Below are positions 46,735 to 58,016 of a stretch of 64,000 nt of DNA, piece by piece. The notes under the pieces are model-generated. The model was not told the DNA's origin. It saw only the letters and a list, made by a program, of their open reading frames with translations, and did not search any database. Position 1 is the first letter of the stretch, and each line of letters begins with the position of its first letter. The stretch comes from Pisolithus tinctorius. Taxonomy: Eukaryota > Basidiomycota > Agaricomycetes > Boletales > Pisolithaceae. The stretch covers positions 1-64,000 of the forward strand of contig JANFAH010000116.1 of NCBI GenBank assembly GCA_024663395.1, read 5' to 3'. A program made the translations under genes and the position numbers.

Positions 46735-47935
46735 TGGTATATGATAAGTTTCAGTATGACCACCCAACTTCCTCCTCTCCATATATTTGTTCTTCGTTGT
46801 TCCACACATCTTAACCTCACTTACAAATGTTATGGGGTGATTTCAATGTGGGGAAATCCTGGAGAACACAGTATTTAGTGGTATATGATAGGTTTCGGTA
46901 TGTTGACCTGACCTCCCCCTGTCTATATTTTGCTAGGCGATGGTAGCCATTGTTTGACATGTCTTGACCACCTTTACCAATGTCAGTAAGACCATCCACA
47001 GTGGTAGAAATCTGACAAACTCTGACTCTGACAGTATATGATAAGTTTGTGCATGACCACCTGACCTCCCCCAGTCTATATTTTGCTAGGCAATGTTCTC
47101 CATTGTCTGCCATGTCTTAACCACATTTACCAATGTCAGAAAGACTATCCATGATGTAGCAACTAACCTAACCTGACAAATGCTTTCTCTGATGGTATAT
47201 GATAAATTTGAGTATGACCACCTGACCCCCCCCCCCTTTCTATATTTTGCTAGGTGATGTTCACCATGGTTCATCATGTCTTCACCACCTTTACCAATGT
47301 CAGTAAGACTATCTACAGTGGTAGAAACCTGACAAACACTGGGTCTGATGGTATATGATAAATTTGAGCATGACCACCTGACTTCCCCCAGTCTATTTTT
47401 TGCTAGACCACATTCTCCACTGTTCCCCATCTCTTAAGCCCCTTTACCAATGTTCCCAAGACTATCCACAGTGGTAGGAACTTGGCAAACGCTTGTGTCA
47501 ATGGTATATGATAAGTTTGAGCAGGACCACCTGACCTCCCCCTGTTTATATTTTGTTAGACCATGTTCATCATTGTTCATCATGTCTTGACCACCTTTAC
47601 CAATGTTGGTAAGACCATCCACAGTGGTAGAAATATGACGAACACTGACTCTGATGGTATATGATAAGTTTGTCCATGACCACCTGACCTCCCCCAGTCT
47701 ATATTTGGCTAGGTGATGTTTGCTATTTTCCACCATGTCTTAACCAACTTTACCAGTGTCAGCAAGGCTATCCACAATATAGCAACCTGACAAATGCTTT
47801 CTCTGATGGTATATGAGAAATCTGAGTATGACCACCTGACCCCTCCCCCCCCCTTTCTATATTTTGCTAGACCATGTTCCTTGTTGTTCAGCATGTCCCA
47901 CCCACCTTTAACGATGTAATTAAGGCCATCTAAGT
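46735..47935 (+). repeat. 153-bp satellite, array C
   Basis: About eight diverged units, same orientation as A and B, starting in mid-unit at GTGGTATATGATAAG. It matches array B from about 11600 on. The minus strand is again open over one or two units in one frame. One unit carries an extra telomere-like insertion at 47163-47173. Confidence 0.9.
47163..47173. repeat. Interstitial telomere-like insertion
   Basis: CTAACCTAACC interrupts GTAGCAA...CCTGACAAATG of a satellite unit. The matching positions in array B and its inverted copy lack it. It corresponds to two TTAGG units of the terminal array. Confidence 0.75.
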
Positions 47936-49466
47936 CACTTGGATCCAGTTTGCTGCTGTTGTCCATGATGCATTCTGCCTATTATGCCTACATGTGTTTT
48001 CAATGTAATAATCTGTGTAGAGGGGCCAGGTGCTATGGTGCTGACAGTCTGAAAAATCTTTGAAATATCACATACTGGTGCATGATCCCACTGCTGCTCT
48101 TTATTCAGTTCTACCACAGCATCTGACACTACCAATGCAGTATTTAGCCTCCCAATCATCACCCTGGCCTCTTCCAATTCCTTTCTTTCTGTTCAATGGC
48201 TGGTATTTGTTTGGGTCAGGGTTCTACAGCCAAGAAAGAGCCTACATCATATGTAACACTCTCTGCCTTCTGCAAAACAGAAGGAGCATCAATAATACAC
48301 ATATGACTTCTGTGCCTGTTGGATCAGGTCACTGGTCATATGATTTTGTAGACCAGTTTCAACCTCCTGTCTCTGCCTGTTCTGTGCTGCTCTGACCTCC
48401 TCCCACATACTCATCATAACCTCACCATTGCCCACCACACCACCCTCATTTCCCCTGCATATCAGAATGCACAGGACACACACCTGAATATCCTGCAGTG
48501 AGAGACCTGTCCCATTTAGGACTTCCTTTGTGATGTCCAGGGGTCTGGTGCTTTTCTTTGCAAGTTTCTGTAAACAACTGCAGTGGAACCAATTTTTGCA
48601 GGTTCAACAATACCATTGTTCAGCTTTGTCTGGGTTATATGGTTTTTCACAGACAGAGCAAGCATGGAAGGGGCCCTGATGGGGTGTAGTTTATGTCAGG
48701 AGTTTTTCAAAAATTGGTGTGCCATTCATCCATACCTGGATGACTTGTTTACCATGTGTGCTCATGGTCCACTGTGTATACATCTCCTTGGGTCCTATCA
48801 AAGGACCAAAACACCTCTCTGCACTGAAAGATGTGATGTCTGCTGGTGCTATGCTCTCCATGAGCTTCCAAGCTGTATACAAAATTCAGGGATGTCTTAC
48901 ACATGATGGCCTCTGGTTCAATGATGTCATTGTGGTCCAATAGAACCAGCTCATTGTTGCCAATGTATTTTCTCATGCTGTTTGTGAGTGAGTCAAAGAT
49001 ACAAGGAACTTGATCACAGCTGGCTCACTTTTTGTCTCCTATATCGCTCCTGCTGTAGTGCCACTGTACTTCAACCCATGCCTTCTGTACTGCATGTCAG
49101 AAGGGTGGACACCCACATGGCACTGGAAGTCTCTTACATTACTTTTCTTCAACCATTGGACTCTGATGTCCTTGATCACAGCATACCACAGGCTGCCATT
49201 GTTGCCATTTACAAAGATGCTAATTAAAGCTTCCATCAGTGAACGACATACCCATCCAGTCTTTTCTTACTTATCACCTCTTTGGAAGGTGTGGGTCATG
49301 TGTTCTGAAACTTCCTCCCTTCCATCCAGGATGTCTTCACCTGCACCGGTGAGGTTCGTCACTGGCTGGATGAGCTTAAATGACTGCTGGTGTCTAATTG
49401 AGACCTACCACATAGCTTGGAGGATGATGGAAGGGAAAGAAAGGTCTTGTTGGATGGAGGGGCCAT
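47935..49466 (-). pseudogene. BAH-PHD protein gene, module copy 3
   Basis: Same layout as copies 1 and 2 (start near 49466, end at 47935), with BAH-like and PHD-like exons recognisable. Differences include a 3-bp deletion in the exon near 48716 (GACACTG versus CACA-type sequence) and several CG to TG/CA changes. It is probably decaying with the rest of this copy; function is not expected but not excluded. Confidence 0.55.
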
Positions 49467-49617
49467 GTAGGGTTGGGAGGCAAAGTAAAAAGTCAGAGGG
49501 TAACCTGTGATGTCACTTGCAATTCTCGGTTAGCCAGGGCAGACCCTGAAAAATTTTCTTTGGGTTGGGCACGGCATTATGTGTTTGGGATTGGCAAAGA
49601 ACCAACATTCCACCACC

Positions 49618-52600
49618 ATGGCACCCCAGACACATTCCCAGAGAGCCCTCAGAGCTGCTTCCAATGCATCCTCCACTGATGAAAGTGAAATCAGACTTGC
49701 ATTTGACAATGTCATGAAGGCCATTTCTCCTCCATCTCATCATTCAGACTCAGCATGCTCTTCTCCTCTGTCCCCATCCTACAGTGTAATAATGGGTGGT
49801 CTCCTTTCCAGAGAAATGACTCCTCCAGAAGATCCAGAATCCTCTGTTGATGAGGATGAACTGAACTAGATATACGAGAAGTGCCAGGCCATGGTAAACC
49901 ACTTGAGTGGGTCAGAAGAGGAGCATCAAAGCAATGCCTCTGATGATTCCTTTGTGAATGTGCATGGCCTGTCAGTTGCACCATCACATCCACCCCATCA
50001 GGACTCGAGTCAGGAGTCAGGGGTGCCTTCTGTACATGATATCATCAGTGAGTGTCTTCTGTACTCTTTCTCTCTGTCTGCTTATGATTGCTTCTGAAAG
50101 TGTGTTCCATGGCCAGGCCTACCACATGGGCAATGGCCTACCAGACCCTAGGGACACTCTGGTATGAAACTTGGATCGATGCCAGCATCCTCAACTTTCA
50201 TCTCCAGTCCCAATGGTATGCTGTCCAGGGCAGGATGCATGTCTGCTATGCTGACTTGTTCTCTGTCATTCCATCTGTCAGTGGGGGCACCCATGCCTTA
50301 CCAGATGCACAGGAGATTCAATTTTTTCATCAACACCATCTCTTTGATTCCCATCCTGCCAATCCATCTGTTCCCATTGCCTTTGTGGTCATGCAAAACA
50401 GTCACTTCTTTGTTGCAGTCTTTGACTATTGGTTGAACCTTGCATTCATCCTTGGAAGGCACATCGAACGTGTCCTGGAAACCCCCCATCCCCACTATGA
50501 CCCACTGCACGATGACTGGAACAGATGGAATGGCCCTTTCTACTGGACATGCATAGCATCTCTTCACAGATTTGATGCCATTGACCCAACCCAAGTTGAT
50601 GTGCAGGTGTACAATTGGTCACAGAATGGTTTCAACTGTGGGCCCATTGCATCCTTTGTCATGGAGTCACTCATGAGCGGAGGGCTATCTGGTGATGGCA
50701 GGCCTACCATCCACATCCCTCCAATTCCTTGTGGTCATCGTCTCCACCTTAGAATGCTTGTCATGGTGAAGGAGGGCTGTTGAAGGTGCTGGGAGGACTA
50801 TTGTTACTTGTCTACACCCACCCTTCCCCCTGGCCACATATGGACACAGTGGGATGACACTGAAGCCATCAGTGAAGACATCCTCATGGATGTAGAAAAC
50901 CAATCATCTGGAGAGCAACATGCTACCATTGTCTGTGAGTTGAATGTCATTGGGGCCAACTGCCTTTGCTGCCAAAGGGGGGATGACTCCAGCGACGTAG
51001 TGAACCCTGATGTGCACTCCGATGGTGACTTTCCAACTGACACTGAAGATGAAGGTGAAGACCATCATTTGCCTCTGGATGCCACGTCTCAGCATCTCAG
51101 GGATCTCCTTCGGCACTACCCTTATGTGAGCAGGGCCAGAGCCAGGGATTGACTTCCTCCTTGGGCTGCCCATGGTCACTGAGTCGAAGGGGAATCCACT
51201 CCAGATGATCCCCTTGAGATCATCCAGCGACGCAAGCATGTCAAGGACTGGTCAGCTGGAACAATGTACCATTTCCCATGTCCAACTCCACTGGTACGCC
51301 TCCCCGCATACCAGGGTCAACAATGGAAGCATTTCAATCGCAGGTTTGATGAGTATGAAGGAGGACCTGTCTTGGAAAGCTTGCACCAGGACCACAACTG
51401 CAACAAGATCGTGGAGGAGCCCTACTATCGGCCTGGGAGGTGGACATCCTTTCTAGATTATGGCTATCGTCTGCTGAGTTCCTTCAACCAGATGATCTAC
51501 TTGGGTCCCCCCATCAGATTGTCAGACCATGTCCTCCAAGTGGGTGTTCCAGCTAACTACCAGTCTTCTCATCAAATCAGTGACCATGTTACTGGTGAGT
51601 GCTCATATTCTGCCCTGGTGCCCTCTTCTGGTCACTTCATTACAGGAAATTACTCTCTTGCCTGGCAGGTGCCCCATCCATCAAGAGTCCATGTGGATGA
51701 TGTGGTCATACTGGGTGCCTCTCAGATGATCAAGATTGGCTCGAGCACCTCAGAACATCTCATGAACACCTTTGTGAATGGGTGGCACAAGGATGGATGT
51801 CACATCTGCCTGGACCTGGACCTGGATCACAAGTTGGTGACTCCAGAGGAGTTGGAAGTCACTGTGGACATCAACAGTCTCATATGGGTGACACATTCCC
51901 TACAGTTCAACACACTGCTGCCCATCTACCTTGGTCCCATCGTCAAGGAAAAGGCTCCTATGCACAAGCACAATCATGTGTATGTTGACATCCTCGTGCC
52001 TCAGTCAGAGGCAGATTCCAGTGCCATCAGAAGCTGTACTGAATGGTTGACCATGGCATTTCCTCTGTGTGGAGTACCTCACACAGTGTTTGGTTCCTTG
52101 AGCAATGCTGCTGGCACCATGAATGTCTACATTTGCTTCCCCAGGATGATCCACAGGGATGAGATGACACACAAGCATGCCAATCACATCCCAAAGGAGG
52201 TCCTCGACTTTTTCTGGGAGCATGTCCTACTTCCAGCGATCCATGCACATGCAGATGTTTCGAGTGCACCATATGTCTCTCTCACTCTGAAGGAAGTGCA
52301 GTTCAAGGCATGAAAGGGTGGCAAAACCAAGAAGGCTGGTCGGCCAAAAGCAGTCTCCTTTTCTATGCAACTGTTGAAGCAGATCCAGAAGACCATGGAG
52401 GCAATCATCCAAGAGGACCCTTCATGATTTGCAAACTATGGTTCCTTCTTCTTCATCCTGGAATGCAAGGGAATCAAGTTGTGGACGAAAACCACCCTGT
52501 CAGGAGCGGTTCAAACACCAGTCCAAGCTCTCCTCCATGGACTTCCAGCTCTGGATTGGTCCCACATGGTAGACAGGGCCAATGGGGAGCTCTTGGTCGA

Positions 52601-54374
52601 CTTGGGAATCAGCATTCACCCCACATGTGATGAAAAGCTTGTGGGATTGTGGAGACTGGATGCCCTGGAAGCTTCCTTTGGGGCAGGTGGATATTTGTGA
52701 GGAAATGCCCACCACACTTGCATGCTTGGATGGTATGGGGGGATCCAAGCAGAGATGTCACAGGAGCGAGTGAGGCAAACTCACATTGCATTCAGAAGTG
52801 CTTATAATCTGGCCTACGAGGTGATCCAACCCAATGACAAGAGCCCCACCTTTGTCATGGACAAGGATGCTTATGCCCTGAACAATGACTTCATCAGGGA
52901 ATGCATGCAGGCCATCAACATGTATTCTGGAGATGCAAAGAAGAGGTCATATGGGGTGTGAGACGAGTACAGGATGAGTGGGGCTGTGGTGGAGCAGGCA
53001 ATACTGGTGGTGCCACAAAGGGTGATGCATTTGCAAGCTTAATCATGCTCATATCTGATGCTTCCATCTTTGCAGATGGAAGAGCTTTTAGCCTCCAATC
53101 CCATTCTCTGGATCCTGACCAAAGTCTGGTTGGAATTTATGGCTGGATGCATCAGGGCCCTCCAGTTGGCTCAGATCTCTCTCAAGGAACTGGAACCACC
53201 CAACCTTGGGATTCTGACTGGCATCATCTGCCACATGATTTGGTGCACGTCCACCACTGCAATAATCCTTGACTTCCATGTGAGAGAGTCCATGGCCCTT
53301 CTGCAGGTCTCCAGGGTGTGTGAGCAGTTGGGAATTTTCTTCCTTTTGGACCTGGACTTGCATCATGTCCCCCATCTTCCAGAAGTTCAGGATCATGATG
53401 ACCTGGAGGTGCTCAAGCTGATGGAGGGAAAGTTGAAGAGGGGTGACAGATGACCTGCCTGGCCAAGGATTCCCCCTCTGGATGAAGTGGAACAATTTCC
53501 CATTGGCAGCAGACCGACATGGGCCAAATTGACAAGGACCATCCAACTGCAGCCTTGGTTGATCATGCAGGACTGGAAGTGGTCAGCCCAACTGTCCAGT
53601 CTGGGGCCAGTGGTAGGGAAACTTTTTGTTCTGTTTACCTGTCAGCTTTGGATCCAGTTGGATGCGACTTGGCTGACAGGTTCAGAGGGGAAACCAGAGC
53701 CAACATCTTTGGAAGATGCCATTCAGAGTTGGACTCTGAACCAGACCTTCAGGACAATACATGCCTGCGAATTCAAGGCCTGCAATGCAGAAATAGCAGG
53801 GAGTGGAGGGGCTGGTTGCTGACAGTCAAGCTTTGCAGAGAGGGTCAACCTGTTTTTCCCAGGACCCACAGTGGGACAACCTTCATGGAGGTCACCATGG
53901 AATGTCTTCTGGACGAAGCCTGGCTATATTTGGGAGTATCACCAGGTGATGAAGAACAGGACACCTCTGGAGGAGTTTGAGGTGCTGGACCACCATGGCA
54001 GGATATTTTCTGTCCTTCAGACATTACCTGATGTGACCAAAGGGAGTGAAAAGAGTCCTGGGAAGACATGGCAGGTGGAGGGTGAGAAGGTGGTTCTGGT
54101 GACAAATCCCAAGTTCTACAAGATCAAGGGGATCTCCACTGAGAAGGAACAGCAACAGGCCAGGAGACGAGCATCTCGAGTGGAAAAGCCCAGGAATGCA
54201 CTGCAGATGGAGCTCCTGGAGCATGCAGGATATGATGAACTGCTGGCTAGCCAGGCCCTCATCTTAGAAAGGCAGAGGCTGAAAGAGGCACAGACTAAGA
54301 AGTCATCAAAGGCAAAGAATGCTCGAAAGCCTCCAGCAAGAAGAGGCAAGGCCTTGCATAGGGTGGAGGGTTAG
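49618..54374 (+). pseudogene. Ulp1-like large protein gene, module copy 3 (heavily decayed)
   Basis: ATG at 49618 (MAPQTHSQRALRAA). Stops replace codons of copy 1 at 49867 (CAG to TAG), and CGA to TGA occurs at about 50781, 51150, 51180, 52311, 52426, 52697 and 52957. The Ulp1-like Cys motif reads QNGFNCGP, with Asp changed to Asn. Stops at about 53039 (TAA) and 53450 fall in segments predicted to be introns in copy 1. The 3' end is informative: the CGA at about 54177 is intact, and the frame continues through KPRNALQMELLEHAGYDELL to a stop at 54372, showing the ancestral C-terminus. Confidence 0.85.
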
Positions 54375-55326
54375 GGGACCACCTCATAGAGGGAAGCAGA
54401 GGGATGGGGGGGGGAAAGGCAAGGATATGGGTACAGAGGGAGAAAGTGATGAATGCAATGTTGATATAGATTGTGGTTCCCATTCCTGTGGAACTGAATC
54501 CCAGTGTTGCCTAGTGTAGTCTGATCAGGTAGCAACATGTTTGGCATCTTGGGATGATACCTGCCCCAAACATGAACCCCCCTCTTCAGCTTTGCTCCAT
54601 CAGAACAATTCCAGATCAATCCAGCTGTCCATACCATGTCTGTGCCACTTGAATGACATGGCAGGACCATTTGGATCACACCAGAATGGACCCTATGTGT
54701 CATTCCCCTCCTCTTATCCTGGTGGTGCTAATCCTGTAAAGTTTAGGAAGCATGAAAGCTTGTCAGGAATGGTTGTCCTGGAGGGCCTGAAAGTCACAAT
54801 GGATGATGACAATGGCTGCAGCATTCCTAGGTGTCAGAATATCCATGTAAGATATGTTACCCCCCCCTCCCCATGTTCACTCCATCAAAACAATTTCAGA
54901 GATCGATCTGGCTGTCTGAACCATGTCTCCCCCATCTGTATGACATTACAAGACCATCAGAATTGCATTACAAAGGTCCCCATATTTGTTTCATCAACAT
55001 ACCTGATCCCCTCCTCATACCCCAGGGATGGCAATCCAGTAACATCAGGAGGGGGTACCAGCTTGCCAGGGATGGATGTCATGGGTGTTATCAATGCCAC
55101 TGAAGACAATGGAAATGATTTCCAGCCTCCCAGAAGTATTTCCAAAGAGATACCACTTCATGGTCTGACCATACTTCTACCCCCTGTAGATTTTTTTTTC
55201 CAACCACCAATTTCATTCAAATTTCACCTGGGACATCCCAATGGACATATCTATCAACTCCCAGCATTATTTCCCAACAATTATGGTCAGGAGTTTGTAA
55301 TTATAATTCCCCCAGGGGCTGTATAG
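54375..55326 (+). other. Module 3' region with duplicated exon-like blocks, copy 3
   Basis: Equivalent of 19221-20140, with the same duplicated blocks (SIQLSIPCLCHLND and SIWLSEPCLPHLYD) and the same GTAAGATATG...TTTCAG intron-like segment. A 12-bp block (GGTGGTGCTAAT) at about 54721 is present here but absent from copy 1. Homology to copy 1 ends at GGGCTGTATAG (55326). Confidence 0.4.
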
Positions 55327-55369
55327 TTGCTGCATGTTAGCATAACTCATCGATGAGTTGTGCCAGACT

Positions 55370-55764
55370 CACCTACCTTGGCATGTGCTGCCACTACTGG
55401 GGTTCTCTGGTACATTGTCTGACATCAACTGTTTCCAATACATGCTACACTCTGTTTCTGTAGCAACCTTGATGTCATAGGCATTCAGGTATTACAGGAT
55501 CTTGTCCAAAATCCACAATGGCATCTCTCTGGTTCCCATGGTGTGCATGGCTTGTTGGATGGATTGGTTCTGCATGGTCTGTGGACTGTCAGTGAACATG
55601 TTTCCAGCACTCTCTATTCAAATCAATCTCACAAGCAGGAAGTTTTGTAAGCTTGCTTTCACCTCTGGTGTTGTCATATTTTCACCAATCAAACCAGACC
55701 CTTTAGTGATGACATTGTCCTTCAAAGTATGAAGTAATCTAATGTGCTGCTGGCTCATCTCCTT
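55370..55764 (-). pseudogene. Relic of an unidentified coding exon
   Basis: One minus frame reads KEMSQQHIRLLHTLKDNVI, then ENMTTPEVKASLQNFLLVRL, a TGA, NMFTDSPQTMQNQSIQQAMH, REMPLWILDKIL, a TAA, and YLNAYDIKVATETECSMYWK. The composition is protein-like throughout and the two stops look like point mutations. I do not recognise the family. Confidence 0.5.
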
Positions 55765-56115
55765 TGCAGCCTGACACATTTTACTATCAACTGTTCAGGG
55801 TATGCATGGCTTTTATTGTGACATACCTGCACTTGAGGAGATTCCTGGGATATGTTGGGAGGGGGAGCTCAAGATCAGTTGTCTTCACTTCTGTGCAGGG
55901 ATGCCTCACATTCACTGGAGATGTTGCACAACTCATTGATGATTTGTGTAGGGTTTTTGTAATTGTTTGGTATTTTGCACCCAATTGGAAGGTGGTGAAT
56001 GGGGGTCAAGGTGTATCTGAGTGGCTGTACTTCACTTTCTGACATGTATTTATGGCAATACTTGCTTATATAATCATTTGTCCATGTGGCCATCCATTGA
56101 CACAAGCTTGTGGGT

Positions 56116-56562
56116 CATTTGCAATACATGGTAGGTGTTTTCAGTGGCTATACACAGCTTTCAATGGCAGCGTGATTTTTTTTTGGTGTCAGACCATTGC
56201 AACTCATTGATGAAGTATGCAGTGACATTGGGCAATGCACAGCTTGTTTCTATATATGGTAGGCACTTTTGTGGCTATACACAGCTTTTGGTGGCAGGAT
56301 GTTTTTTTTTGGTGTCAGGTCATTGCAACTCATCGATGAGTTGCATAGTTGCCTCAGGAATTGCACAGCTTGTTTCTATATATGGTAGGTGCTTTTGTGG
56401 CTATACACAGCTTTCATCCATATATGGTAGGCGCTTTCGGTGGCTATACACAGCTTTCAGTGGCTGTGTGATTTTTTACATTTTTTTGCCTGCACAAGTC
56501 ATCAATGAGTTGTGCAATTACCATATATAGTAGGCGCTTTTTCGAATTTCCTTTTATAGTAG
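56116..56562. repeat. Tandem repeat of about 124 bp
   Basis: Three to four imperfect units built from ATATATGGTAGG(T/C)GCTTT, GTGGCTATACACAGCTTT, a T-rich run with GGTGTCAG, and CATTGCAACTCATCGATGAG. The last partial unit is fused directly to the reverse-transcriptase reading frame. Confidence 0.8.
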
Positions 56563-57690
56563 GTGCTTTCGAGACTGGAACTGGGCAGACGGTTTAGATT
56601 ATTAGATGACATCTTTATGATCGTCCGCGCTGACTCCGCGGAAGATGCTTTATTCTTGGCCAGGAACACGTGGTTCTTGAATGGTTGCGAAGTCGAATGG
56701 GAACCGGCTAAACGGCATTGCGTATTTTTGGATATGCAAGTCTGGCTTTCTGACAAAAACCAGATCCATTGGAAGCCGTTCCGGAAGCCCAATAACCATT
56801 TGGAACGAATCCCTTGGGACTCCAGCCACCCCCTTGATGTAAAAAGAGGCACATTCATCGGGGAACTGTCCCGCCTTGCAGTGTTGTCTAGTAATATAGA
56901 GTACTACTTAGACGCGGTTAAATTCTTAACCGACCTATACATTTGTAGAGGGTACCCCGCTCGGATCGTGAAAACTTGGGTAAAGAAAAACTGTACCGAT
57001 CGCTGGCATAAGCGCTTTGCAGAAAAGGGAGATCCCGAAACAGTGATCGCTCTGAAAACCGAGTTTAACGAAATGTGGAATCATTTCAATATCCACGAAT
57101 TAAAAAATCGAATGGTGTTTCCAATTCTCAATGTACGTGACTTTTGGATAAGCGGTGGCTTGGCCTCCCGTGACGCACCGCTGCAACTCCCGACTCGCCT
57201 ACCAATTCTGTTTGAACGGCCTCCGTCGGCGGATCTTGTTTTTTCGGCCCCTGATCGGGTCTTGATCCACCGACGCGCCTTCTTTCTAGATGCGGATGGC
57301 CTCGAGGAAAGAGATGCCTGGTTGTTTGATCTAGGCGCGGCACTATTTGATGACGCCAAGTGGGTCGTTTCTAGAAAACGTACACGTAATCTAGGCGACC
57401 TCGTGATGACGTGGAATAAGGAAAGATTGAACCTTATCACCAGATGCTATAACCCTGTGATGTCAGCACAGGATATGCTTCTGGAACATGATCGGGTTCG
57501 TATCAATCAAATTGAAAATCGTACACGCGCTATGCGCGAGGCGGAGCTAATCCTGGAAGAACGCGGATTGAACTCTATGTCAGCCTTTGATGGCCCGATC
57601 ATAGATCTAGGGTTCATTGTCGCCGATCAGGAAACATGCGATGTCCTCAAGGAATGGAGATATTCCTGGATAACCGCAGCAGAACCTTGA
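56563..57690 (+). mobile_element. 5'-truncated reverse transcriptase (Penelope-like?) fragment
   Basis: A 375-codon open frame with no introns. It begins within an RT catalytic core, LLDDIFMIVRADSAEDALFL (Asp-Asp of motif C). It continues with FLDMQVWL, IHWKPFRKPNNHLERIPW, SSHPLDVKRGTFIGELSRLA, LYICRGYPARIVKTW and an unassigned C-terminal part. The KP...SSHP...GEL.R...RGYP order resembles Penelope-like RTs; telomere-associated Coprina elements of basidiomycetes are one candidate (family by recall, not search). Fingers and upper palm are missing and the frame starts at the edge of a tandem repeat, so the copy is 5' truncated. Codon use and GC differ from the flanking AT-rich DNA. Confidence 0.7.
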
Positions 57691-58016
57691 AGGAATGATC
57701 CGGTTTCACCTACCGTAATATATCAAACCTTATTTGACAACTCGTGGGAGTCACAAGGACGGCGATCATTTAGTGCGGTGTGCGCTATTAATCCTATTGG
57801 ATGATCACCAACTGCCTTCTCGCGCGTGACAGTCTAAACCTAATACAGTTAGAGTGGTGACGTCACCAATGACGCAATCATTGATAAGCAATAAGCCTGC
57901 CCTAAAGTCATTGGGCTCTATATAGGCTTGGATAGTCCACCGATGAGCTGCAGTTGTAGCGAAATTCCTCGGTGCTCTAGGCTGAGCACGAAAATTTGGG
58001 CTTTCCATCTCTGCAG
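57691..58016. other. Spacer between RT fragment and next gene
   Basis: No gene supported. It may include the 3' UTR of the retroelement and the 3' end of the minus-strand gene that stops at 58017. Confidence 0.4.
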
